A stretch of DNA of 14,580 nt from Sphingobium sp. (lineage in GTDB: Bacteria; Pseudomonadota; Alphaproteobacteria; Sphingomonadales; Sphingomonadaceae): the NCBI GenBank assembly GCA_030148625.1, contig JASBTC010000445.1, positions 1 to 14,580 of the forward strand, in the 5' to 3' direction. The notes under the pieces are model-generated. The model was not told the origin of the DNA and did not search any database. It worked only from the letters and a program-made list of their open reading frames with translations. Made by a program: the position numbers and the translations under genes. Positions 1-5,911 of this stretch are shown one piece after another (positions within the stretch are counted from its first letter, which is position 1; every line of letters starts with the position of its first letter).

Positions 1-390
1 GGAATAGCGGGAAGGGCTCGAAACGATGAACTGGGCATAGGTGGCCGGATCCTTGCCTGGCTTGAGCCAAAGGTTCGGATTCGACCACGTGATCGTGATC
101 CGGCTTTCGGCTTGTGGATCGATGCGGAGCAGCTTTCCCGCGGGCTCCTGCGGCCACCGCTGCGAGATCGACGTGTTCCACTTGGCGCTTTCCGAATAGA
201 CCGTTCCCCCTTCCGTAAACATAATATCGAATTCGAGCGCGCCGCCGAATTCGTTGAGTGGGCCGTAATGGTGGCACTCATACATGGTTTTGGGCCAATC
301 CGGCTTCGGCGGTTCGTCGGCACTGGCCGGAACGCCGATGGCCGTGGCGGCGATGAGTGCGTAGGCTACAATGCTTTCAATCATCGGCAC
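1..390 (-). CDS. Secreted hypothetical protein, 3' end cut by window edge (paralogue A)
   Basis: I do not recognise the family. 130 codons are visible and the frame stays open to the window edge. The N-terminus is a signal peptide: a short hydrophobic stretch (residues 8-20) ending in PASA, with likely cleavage before DEPPKP. The mature part has a PDWPK motif, one Cys (YEC, about residue 39), a GKLLRID segment and WSNP. The GTG start at 390 is chosen because it aligns exactly with the ATG of the second copy at 14200; an in-frame ATG at 384 is the alternative. A purine-rich GAAGGGG lies 5-8 bases upstream. About 90 of 127 aligned residues match the copy at the other edge, and homology continues 80 bp upstream of the start. 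Function unknown; the signal peptide suggests a periplasmic or secreted role. Confidence 0.8.
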   Translation of the reverse strand, partial: MPMIESIVAYALIAATAIGVPASADEPPKPDWPKTMYECHHYGPLNEFGGALEFDIMFTEGGTVYSESAKWNTSISQRWPQEPAGKLLRIDPQAESRITITWSNPNLWLKPGKDPATYAQFIVSSPSRYS

Positions 391-470
391 GTGGCGCCCC
401 TTCTTTCAGCCATTTTTGCGGGAAGGGCGAGATCTGCGCAATGCGTATCGCATCCGTATCGGAGTGATCG
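1..470 (-). repeat. Left copy of a long diverged inverted duplication
   Basis: This block (coding part plus about 80 bp of upstream DNA) aligns in inverted orientation with 14118-14580. It includes a 31-bp perfect match, 116-146 against the complement of 14444-14474. The true extent beyond the window is not visible. Confidence 0.85.
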
Positions 471-542
471 GGGCCCAGCATCGTCATGCCGCAATTCCGA
501 TGGCGGGTGCAAAAAAACCTCAATTCACAGACGAACACGCGG

Positions 543-1478
543 TTAACTGCGCGAAGGAGAGTCGACGGCTTTTGTACCCATCATCCCCAATTCGACCGAA
601 GTCAAAACCGCACAAATCCCCAGAAACGCCCGTATCCCGGGCGTAATATACTTCTCCCGATGCGACAGGATGAAGAACCGCCGCCGCAGATCCAGATCCG
701 GTACATCCAGCCGAACCACCCGTCCCAGCTCAAGCGCCCCGCGCACCGCCAGATGCGAGACGCAGCCGATCAGCGCGCTCACCGCGACCGTCTCGACGAT
801 CGCCTCGCCCTGCTGAAGCTCCAGGCCGATCCGCCAGCGGTCGCTATACGGATGCATGGCGCGGTCGAGCGTCTGGCGCGTGCCCGATCCCTTTTCGCGG
901 ACGACCCAGCGTTCCGCCAGCAGCGCCTCGATCGGCGTGGGGTCTTGCGTGGCGAGCGGGTGGGACGGATTGCAGATCAGCACCAGTTCGTCGCCGAGCC
1001 ATTCGGTCATCGACAGATCCGGGTGCGCCAGCTCGCCTTCGATCAATCCCAGGTCGAGCGAGAAGTCGGCGACTTTGGCCGCGATCGCCGCGGTGTTGCC
1101 GATCTCCAGCGTCAGCGGCGCTTCGGGATATTGGCGCGAATAAAGGTCCATCAACAGCGGCGCGACATGATTGCCGATCGTCTGCGTCGCCCCCAGCCTG
1201 AAGGATCCGGGCCCTAGCCGCCCGCTCAGCAGCGCATCGATCTCCTCGGCCCGGTCGAGCAGGTCGCGCGCGGCGGACAGCAGCGATCGGCCCGTTTCGT
1301 TGATCCTCAGCCGCTTGCCCGCCCGATCGAACAGCGGCTTGTCATATCGCCGTTCGAGTTCGAGCAGCGCCGCGCTCGCGGCCGATTGCGACATCGACAG
1401 TTCGGCCGCAGCGGCCGAGATGCTCTCCAGCCGGGCCGTCGCGGTGAAGATCTGGAGGTGGCGCAGGCTGAAACGCAT
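543..1478 (-). CDS. LysR-family transcriptional regulator, FinR-like, divergent from fpr
   Basis: A 311-residue protein of typical LysR length. It has an N-terminal winged helix-turn-helix (residues about 4-62, with LRHLQIF, SMSQSAAS and PLFDRAGKRLRIN) and a C-terminal periplasmic-binding-like effector domain (about 90-292, with the REKGSGTR loop near 194-201). The ATG at 1478 is chosen because the LysR family normally starts right at this helix; the frame can be extended only by a TTG at 1505, which would swallow a palindrome that looks like an operator. It is divergent from fpr with 90 bp between starts. In Pseudomonas the LysR regulator FinR sits divergently beside fpr and is needed for its induction by oxidative stress; this gene is plausibly the functional counterpart, but that rests on context. 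Its start has no clear Shine-Dalgarno sequence. The effector is unknown. Confidence 0.93.
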   Translation of the reverse strand: MRFSLRHLQIFTATARLESISAAAAELSMSQSAASAALLELERRYDKPLFDRAGKRLRINETGRSLLSAARDLLDRAEEIDALLSGRLGPGSFRLGATQTIGNHVAPLLMDLYSRQYPEAPLTLEIGNTAAIAAKVADFSLDLGLIEGELAHPDLSMTEWLGDELVLICNPSHPLATQDPTPIEALLAERWVVREKGSGTRQTLDRAMHPYSDRWRIGLELQQGEAIVETVAVSALIGCVSHLAVRGALELGRVVRLDVPDLDLRRRFFILSHREKYITPGIRAFLGICAVLTSVELGMMGTKAVDSPSRS

Positions 1479-1486
1479 ACCCGGTT

Positions 1487-1501
1487 TATCGATGATCGAT
1501 A
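1487..1501. promoter_or_regulatory. Candidate LysR operator in the lysR-fpr divergent intergenic region
   Basis: A perfect 15-bp dyad, TATCGAT-G-ATCGATA, contains the LysR-type T-N11-A pattern twice (1487/1499 and 1489/1501). It ends 9 bp upstream of the regulator's ATG and lies 67 bp upstream of fpr. That placement suits autorepression together with control of fpr. No footprint or conservation data are available here. Confidence 0.5.
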
Positions 1502-1568
1502 GCAATATTACCAGTTTTTTCGATTTTCCGGAATGGCGTAGGCCGATGCCTCATCAGGAGCATCCGTC

Positions 1569-2345
1569 ATGGCAAGCCTGCGCACAGAGACTATCCTCAG
1601 CGTCAACCACTGGAGCGATCGGCTCTTCAGCTTCAGGACGACGCGCGATCCGTCGTTCCGCTTCGAGAGCGGCCACTTCGTCATGCTCGGCATCGATCTC
1701 GGCGGAAAGCCGCTGCTGCGCGCGTTCAGCATCGCCAGCCCCAATCATAGCGAGGAACTGGAATTCCTGAGCATCAAAGTGCCCGACGGTCCCCTGACCT
1801 CGCGGCTCCAGCATATCGCGCCGGGCCAGGATCTGTTCGTCAGCAACAAGCCGGTCGGTACTTTGGTGGTCCGCGATCTCCGGCCCGGCCGCAACCTGTA
1901 TCTGCTCGCCACCGGCACCGGCCTGGCGCCGTTCATGAGCATCATCCAGGATCCGGAAACCTATGAGAAGTTCGAGCGCGTCGTGCTCGTCCATGGCGTG
2001 CGCACCTGCCAGGAGCTGGCCTACGCGGATTTCATCGCCAACGAGCTGCCGCAAAACCCCTGGCTGGGCGAGGACGTCCGCGCGAAGCTGCTTTATTACC
2101 CCACGGTCACGCGCGAACCGTTCCGCAACATGGGGCGGATCACCCAGGCGCTGGAGACCGGCAAGCTGACCGACGATCTCGGCCTGCCCGCGCTCGATCC
2201 GGCGCTCGACCGCGCGATGATCTGCGGCAGCAATGCCATGCTGGGCGATCTGTCCGCGCTGCTCGACGCACGCGGCTTCGCGGTCTCTCCGGGCATTGGG
2301 GAGCTTGGCGACTATGTGATCGAGCGCGCGTTCGTCGAGCGATGA
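1569..2345 (+). CDS. fpr: Ferredoxin-NADP+ reductase (bacterial class, Azotobacter type)
   Basis: A cytoplasmic FAD flavoenzyme moving electrons between NADPH and ferredoxin. The 258 residues match the usual length of this subclass. An N-terminal FAD-binding barrel carries RAFSIAS (residues 51-57, the RxYS-type flavin motif with Phe in place of Tyr). An NADP-binding domain carries GTGLAPF (116-122) and MICGSNAML (about 217-225). The C-terminus ends YVIERAFVER, close to the extended tail of Azotobacter Fpr. The ATG at 1569 has AGGAG 8 bases upstream. fdxA follows after 97 bp on the same strand, so the physiological partner ferredoxin is probably encoded next door. Likely controlled by the divergent LysR regulator; role in oxidative-stress defence or Fe-S supply is inferred from the family. 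Confidence 0.96.
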   Translation: MASLRTETILSVNHWSDRLFSFRTTRDPSFRFESGHFVMLGIDLGGKPLLRAFSIASPNHSEELEFLSIKVPDGPLTSRLQHIAPGQDLFVSNKPVGTLVVRDLRPGRNLYLLATGTGLAPFMSIIQDPETYEKFERVVLVHGVRTCQELAYADFIANELPQNPWLGEDVRAKLLYYPTVTREPFRNMGRITQALETGKLTDDLGLPALDPALDRAMICGSNAMLGDLSALLDARGFAVSPGIGELGDYVIERAFVER

Positions 2346-2352
2346 GCCGATC

Positions 2353-2379
2353 GCCGGGATGCGGATGTACCGGCATCCC
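2353..2379 (+). other. Two mutually exclusive hairpins between fpr and fdxA
   Basis: GGGATGC (2356-2362) can pair with GCATCCC (2373-2379). Alternatively GCCGG (2353-2357) can pair with CCGGC (2370-2374). The two overlap, so only one can form. No T-run follows, so this is not a classical terminator; it could be an attenuator or an mRNA processing/stability element that sets the fpr:fdxA ratio. Confidence 0.35.
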
Positions 2380-2442
2380 AGCATAGGCAACGCCCGTCCG
2401 CGATCCCTTCACGCCTCGACTGGCCGAAAGGAAGGATGAGAC

Positions 2443-2781
2443 ATGACCCATGTCGTCACCGATGCGTGCATCCGATGCAAATATATGGATTGCGTCGAAG
2501 CCTGTCCGGTCGAGTGCTTCTATGAGGGCGAGACCATGCTGGTGATCGATCCGCGCGAATGCATCGATTGCGGGCTGTGCGTTCCGGAATGTCCGGCGGA
2601 TGCCATCCTGCCGGATATAGACAAACACGCTGCCCCATGGCTGAAACTGAACGCGGCCTATTCGGCGCTCTGGCCGAATATCGCGCGCCGCAAAGCAGCG
2701 CCGGCGGATGCGGACGCCCATCGCGACGAGACGGGCAAGTTCGAGAAATATTTTTCAGAGAAGCCGGGTTCCACGACTTGA
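2443..2781 (+). CDS. fdxA: 7Fe ferredoxin ([3Fe-4S][4Fe-4S]), FdxA type
   Basis: A 112-residue electron carrier of the Azotobacter FdI family. The Cys pattern is complete: C9, C17 and C50 for the [3Fe-4S] cluster, C21, C40, C43 and C46 for the [4Fe-4S] cluster, plus the family's extra C12 and C25. The insertion typical of FdI, replacing the fourth ligand of cluster 1, is present (C9-x7-C17-x3-C21). The C-terminal extension (about 60-112) has the FdI-like [12 protein letters not shown] segment. AAGGAAGGA lies just upstream of the ATG. Adjacent to fpr on the same strand; together they form a reductase-ferredoxin pair. The cellular electron acceptor cannot be told from sequence. Confidence 0.96.
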   Translation: MTHVVTDACIRCKYMDCVEACPVECFYEGETMLVIDPRECIDCGLCVPECPADAILPDIDKHAAPWLKLNAAYSALWPNIARRKAAPADADAHRDETGKFEKYFSEKPGSTT

Positions 2782-2923
2782 GATCAAGGCGCGGCTCGCC
2801 TGCCGCCCGTGCGCCGTTTTCAGTAATAGTGCGCCCAATTCGGATACAATTCAGGTAAACAATCGAAGGGTTTTCATACAGAAGGGTGCGCGTGAGACCG
2901 TCGGAATTCGCGGGAGAATCAGA

Positions 2924-3493
2924 ATGCGTCTTTGGGCGGAGCGCGGAGTCATGCGGGGCGGGTTGATCGCCTGTACGCTGCTAGCAGTTGTCGCTGCTGG
3001 AATGACCAGCCCGTCATTTGCTGCCGCTCCCGCAAAAGCACCGGCTTCATATCCTCCCGCAGTCCAGAATCTGGTCAGGGAAAATGCTTCCATGTGCCGC
3101 CAGATGTCCCGACGAAGCGGCAAGTCAGGCGATATGGTTCGCAAGCTGGATATGAATGGCGACGGCCTGATGGACTATTTGGTGTTCAGCGGTTACTATA
3201 TCTGCCCTGGCGCGCTTTCCGCATTTGGGCCCACCGCTGCTTCTGGTGTCCCGACATATCTCTTCCTGGGCCGAGCCAATGGCAAGATTCAGCAGGTGTG
3301 GACCGCCCCAAGCTGGGGGCCGAAAATCACCGGACGAGGGCGCCAAACCACCATCACTTTCCCGATGAGTGGATTCGTCTGCGGTGACAATCGCGGCAAC
3401 AAGGTATCGGTGGCTGATCGGTATTCCTGTACTCTCGAACTACGTCCCGATGCTCAAGGGCGGTGGGGTCTGCGAGATCGCACCATGAAATGA
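2924..3493 (+). CDS. Secreted hypothetical protein with a DxNxDGxxD calcium-type motif
   Basis: 189 residues, family not recognised. A hydrophobic segment at 12-26 followed by SFAAAPAK indicates a signal peptide with cleavage near residue 33-36. LIAC at 14-17 superficially fits a lipobox, but it lies at the start of the hydrophobic stretch rather than its end, so I do not call a lipoprotein. DMNGDGLMD at 76-84 matches the D-x-N-x-D-G-x-x-D loop seen in EF-hand-like and FG-GAP/VCBS calcium sites. Mature Cys residues at 58, 94, 153 and 169 could form two disulphides. The ATG at 2924 has GGGAGA 6-7 bases upstream; the in-frame ATG at 2951 (180 residues) is possible. Base composition is visibly less GC-biased than the flanking genes, which may mean a different evolutionary origin. 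Confidence 0.8.
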   Translation: MRLWAERGVMRGGLIACTLLAVVAAGMTSPSFAAAPAKAPASYPPAVQNLVRENASMCRQMSRRSGKSGDMVRKLDMNGDGLMDYLVFSGYYICPGALSAFGPTAASGVPTYLFLGRANGKIQQVWTAPSWGPKITGRGRQTTITFPMSGFVCGDNRGNKVSVADRYSCTLELRPDAQGRWGLRDRTMK

Positions 3494-3503
3494 TTCTGCT
3501 CCT

Positions 3504-3560
3504 GCCGCATCCAGGCGGCTATAAGGGCGTGGCAAGCGAAGACACGTGCCCCCTTGATTT
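3504..3560. terminator. Weak terminator candidate between convergent genes
   Basis: The 79-bp gap between two convergent genes holds a small stem, GCCGC (3504-3508) with GCGGC (3515-3519). A longer imperfect stem follows, AAGGG-CGTG (3523-3531) with CACG and CCCTT (3543-3555, 4-nt bulge), ending in GATTTT. Position fits a terminator; the stems are imperfect. Confidence 0.3.
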
Positions 3561-3572
3561 TGCACACGCCCC

Positions 3573-4067
3573 TCAATTCCAGTCCCGCGCCAGAAACCGC
3601 TCCCTCGCGCCGCCCAGAACCCGGATCGCGCGCTCGACATTGCGTTGCCTGGCCTCGTCCGATTTCAGATTGGCGAGATAGCGCAGGATCTCCTTCCTGA
3701 GGCTGGGCGAAAGACTTTCCCAGCGATCCCTGGCCACGGGATTCCCATCCAGCCCGAGCGCGAAGGCCGGCAGCATCTCATGCTGCGGACCGCGCCTATA
3801 GGCAGGATCGAAAACGACGGAGACCTCGACCGTGTCGCCCAGATCCGTACCCGATGCCTTGCGCACCGTGCCGTCCAGATAGAGATAGAAACCTCCGTCG
3901 CCCACCGGCATCATGTTGATCTGCGAGGCGGGATCGGGCTGGCCGTTCACCTGCACCAGAACGGGCATGGGCCGCTTCCAATCGCCCTTGATCCGCGCCG
4001 CACGCGCGGGGCTCACCATTACATAGGGATTGATTCCCCTCAGCTCGATCTTCGCTTTGAACTTCAT
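3573..4067 (-). CDS. DUF1905 / YdeI (OmpD-associated) domain protein
   Basis: 164 residues. The N-terminal part (about 1-92) fits DUF1905: a small beta-barrel-like domain with VQVNGQ, INMMPVGDGGFYLYLDGTVRK (52-70) and GDTVEVSVVFD (78-88). The C-terminal part (about 110-155) fits the YdeI/OmpD-associated helical domain: LSPSLRKEILRYL (119-131) and the basic helix ARQRNVERAIRVL. Proteins with this architecture are widespread and linked by name to bacteriocin protection, but no biochemical role is established that I can vouch for. The ATG at 4067 is preferred over a TTG two codons upstream; neither has a strong Shine-Dalgarno sequence. It is divergent from the sigma-factor gene with 194 bp between starts. 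It could be part of the peptide-response neighbourhood, but nothing ties it to that except position. Confidence 0.88.
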   Translation of the reverse strand: MKFKAKIELRGINPYVMVSPARAARIKGDWKRPMPVLVQVNGQPDPASQINMMPVGDGGFYLYLDGTVRKASGTDLGDTVEVSVVFDPAYRRGPQHEMLPAFALGLDGNPVARDRWESLSPSLRKEILRYLANLKSDEARQRNVERAIRVLGGARERFLARDWN

Positions 4068-4202
4068 CCGCAATGTACCGCACCGACGGGCAATCCATCA
4101 TGGCTACAGGGTCCGGCCGGCCCAGGCGACAGGGATTTCAATATTCCCAAATGGCCGCTGCCACTGCCCCACAGTATTTTTTCTGGAAATTCGCTCCCGC
4201 TC

Positions 4203-4230
4203 AACGGAAACTGTGCGCTCGTGCATCGTC
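4203..4230 (+). promoter_or_regulatory. Candidate ECF promoter of the sigma-fecR operon
   Basis: AACGGAA (4203-4209), 14 bases, then CATCGTC (4224-4230). The same two half-elements at identical spacing occur upstream of the receptor gene (5839-5866), and both are followed by CCACTGAA. GGAA plus CGT is the usual look of ECF -35 and -10 elements. A start point about 6-8 bases downstream would leave a leader of roughly 25 nt. Implies sigma autoregulation. Confidence 0.65.
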
Positions 4231-4261
4231 CCACTGAATCAGGAGCGGCGAAGCGGGTGAT

Positions 4262-4849
4262 GTGAGCAGCGACAGGCAGGCACGGATCATGGCTTGGGTG
4301 GGGAGCGAGATCCTTCCCCACGAGGCGGACGTGCGCGCCTGGCTGCGGCGCACGCTCGACCCTGACGATCTCGAGGATGTGATCCAGGAGGCCTATGCCC
4401 AGATCGCGGGGCTCGCCGATATCGCGCATATCCGCTGCGGCCGCGCCTATTTCTTCACCGCCGCGCGCGCCTGCGTGCTGATGCGGCTGCGGCGCGCGCG
4501 CATCGTCCGGATCGAGACCGCGACCGAGATCGAGAGCCTGAACATATCGGAGGATGCTCCCTCGGCCGAACGCGTCGCGGCGGGCCGGCGCGAACTCGCG
4601 CGCGTTCAGCGGCTGATCGCCGGGCTGCCCGATCGCTGCCGTCGCATCTTCGAACTGCGCAAGATCGAGGGGCTGTCGCAGCGCGAGGTCGCGGCGCGGT
4701 TGGGGCTGGCGGAACACATTGTCGAGAATGACGTGGGCAAGGGATTGAAACTGATCCTGAGGGCGCTGGCCGAGGGCGAGGCGCAGGCGGAACAGGCTTT
4801 GGCGAAGATGGGAAATGATGGACGAGCGCGAAACAGCACAGGCGATTGA
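4262..4849 (+). CDS. ECF RNA polymerase sigma factor, FecI-like
   Basis: 195 residues. Region 2 spans about 12-80, with the helix DPDDLEDVIQEAYAQIAGL (33-51) and a basic RAYFFTAARACVLMRLRRAR segment. Region 4 spans about 114-168, with LIAGLPDRCRRIFELRK (118-134) and the DNA-reading helix-turn-helix GLSQREVAARLGLAEHIVEN (137-156). Length and pairing with FecR point to the FecI group, which directs RNA polymerase to uptake genes when a TonB-dependent receptor signals ligand. The GTG at 4262 is used because the frame opens there; its AGGAG lies 16 bases away. ATG 4289 (186 residues, AGG 8 bases upstream) is a good alternative start. The 3' end overlaps fecR by 35 bp. A candidate cognate promoter precedes it. 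A signal other than iron is likely given the downstream peptidase. Confidence 0.94.
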   Translation: MSSDRQARIMAWVGSEILPHEADVRAWLRRTLDPDDLEDVIQEAYAQIAGLADIAHIRCGRAYFFTAARACVLMRLRRARIVRIETATEIESLNISEDAPSAERVAAGRRELARVQRLIAGLPDRCRRIFELRKIEGLSQREVAARLGLAEHIVENDVGKGLKLILRALAEGEAQAEQALAKMGNDGRARNSTGD

Positions 4850-5819
4850 GGCGCACGCCGCCGAATGGGTCGCGCGCCTCGATCACAGCGACGATCCCGC
4901 CGCGCGTGCCCGGCTGGATGCGTGGCTGGCGGGCGATGTCCGCCGGCGCGGCGCCTTTTTCCGCGCACAGGCGGCCTATGCCATGCTCGATCGCGCCAGC
5001 GTGCTGCGCGGCGGCCTGGCCGAGGATGAACCCGCCGCCGACAATGATGCCGGGATCCCGCCCGAAGATGCCGATGCGGAGCGCGGGCCGTCGCGCCGCC
5101 GCATGCTGTGGGGCAGTGGGGTCGCCGCCGCTGGGCTTGCCGCATCGGGCATTGGGTGGATGTTCAGGGACAGCGGGCAACAGCATATCGAAACCGCGGT
5201 CGGGGAGATCCGCTGCGTGCCGCTCGACGATGGTTCGCTCGCCGCGGTCAACACGCAGACCAGGCTCGCCGTCTCGCTGAAGCCCGAACTGCGCCGCATC
5301 GTCCTCGATAGCGGAGAGGCCTGGTTCCAGGTCGTCAAGGATCGCACCCGCCCCTTTGTGGTGGAGGCGGGCGACATCCGCGTGCGCGCGGTCGGCACCG
5401 CCTTTTCGGTGCGGCGCACCGATGAGGGGGCGGAAGTGCGGGTGACCGAGGGGGTGGTGGAGGTCTGGCAGGTCGGCGACGAGGGCAATGCCCGCCGCGT
5501 GTCCGCCGGTTCCGCCGCCACCGTCAACATGGCCGTCCAGGCCCCGCCCGTCGTGGCCGCGCGCGACGATATCGATCGCGCGCTCTCCTGGCGCACGGGC
5601 CAGCTTATCCTCGATGGCGACAGCGTCGCGGAGGCGGCGGCCGAGTTCAATCGCTATAATCGCATACAGCTGCAGGTGACGGACGACGCGCTCGGCCGCG
5701 AGAAGATGATCGGGCGTTTCCGCACCAACGAGCCCGATGCCTTTGCCCGCGCCGTCGCCAGCCTGATGGGGGCGCGCGTGGAAACCGCGTCCGATCGCAT
5801 CCTGCTGTCACGCGACTGA
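4815..5819 (+). CDS. FecR-family anti-sigma / signal-transducing membrane protein
   Basis: 334 residues in the inner membrane. Cytoplasmic N-terminal domain of the DUF4880 type (about 8-52, AAEWVARLDHSDDPAARARLDAW split by family Trp residues 18 and 37), acidic linker (68-90), one membrane helix (about 98-117) preceded by SRRRML, periplasmic FecR domain (about 122-220, with VGEIRCVPLDDGS, SGEAWFQV, and FVVEAGDIRVRAVGTAFSVR split around 181-200), then a C-terminal domain resembling DUF4974/STN (about 260-332). It holds the sigma factor and releases it when the receptor's STN domain signals from the periplasm. Starts inside the sigma gene (35-bp overlap), so translation is coupled; ATG 4815 is followed at once by a second ATG. 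The twin-Arg-like SRRRML before the helix is common in this family. Confidence 0.95.
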   Translation: MMDERETAQAIEAHAAEWVARLDHSDDPAARARLDAWLAGDVRRRGAFFRAQAAYAMLDRASVLRGGLAEDEPAADNDAGIPPEDADAERGPSRRRMLWGSGVAAAGLAASGIGWMFRDSGQQHIETAVGEIRCVPLDDGSLAAVNTQTRLAVSLKPELRRIVLDSGEAWFQVVKDRTRPFVVEAGDIRVRAVGTAFSVRRTDEGAEVRVTEGVVEVWQVGDEGNARRVSAGSAATVNMAVQAPPVVAARDDIDRALSWRTGQLILDGDSVAEAAAEFNRYNRIQLQVTDDALGREKMIGRFRTNEPDAFARAVASLMGARVETASDRILLSRD

Positions 5820-5828
5820 AATAAATTT

Positions 5829-5858
5829 GCCCGCCGCGAACGGAAGCGCGCGGCGGGC
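5829..5858. terminator. Perfect 10-bp inverted repeat after fecR, overlapping the receptor promoter
   Basis: GCCCGCCGCG (5829-5838) and CGCGGCGGGC (5849-5858) form an uninterrupted GC stem around a 10-nt loop. It starts 9 bp past the fecR stop, where an operon terminator would sit. There is no T-run on the plus strand; on the complement the stem is followed by AAATTTATT. The loop contains the -35 half of the candidate ECF promoter. Confidence 0.5.
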
Positions 5859-5866
5859 ACATCGTT
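5839..5866 (+). promoter_or_regulatory. Candidate ECF promoter of the receptor-peptidase operon
   Basis: AACGGAA (5839-5845), 14 bases, CATCGTT (5860-5866), then CCCACTGAA. It matches the element before the sigma gene in both halves and in spacing, although the 14-bp spacers themselves are largely different. Its -35 half lies in the loop of the inverted repeat 5829-5858. A start near 5873 would give a leader of about 40 nt. Confidence 0.65.
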
Positions 5867-5875
5867 CCCACTGAA

Positions 5876-5893
5876 ATCCGAACGCATTCGGAT
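5876..5893 (+). promoter_or_regulatory. Leader hairpin of the receptor mRNA
   Basis: ATCCGAA (5876-5882), loop CGCA, TTCGGAT (5887-5893): a perfect 7-bp stem with a tetraloop. It ends 6 bases before the strong AAGGGGGGAAG ribosome-binding site and would lie at the very 5' end of a transcript from the ECF promoter. It could stabilise the mRNA or be a binding site. Confidence 0.4.
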
Positions 5894-5911
5894 CCAGCAA
5901 GGGGGGAAGAT

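Noticed and set aside
112..546. Plus-strand frame at the left edge and its look-alike 14035-14433 on the minus strand
   Set aside because: They resemble each other only because both are antisense to the two paralogous secreted-protein genes.
486..1217. Plus-strand frame opposite the LysR gene
   Set aside because: Arg/Gln-rich shadow; the LysR helix-turn-helix and effector domain are on the minus strand.
1554..2390. Minus-strand frame of 278 codons opposite fpr
   Set aside because: fpr carries all family motifs on the plus strand; the antisense frame has none.
4111..4236. Short plus-strand frame starting MATGSG before the sigma gene, considered as a lasso precursor
   Set aside because: It runs over the candidate promoter, has no leader Thr followed by a Gly-started core with Asp/Glu at 7-9, and no ribosome-binding site.
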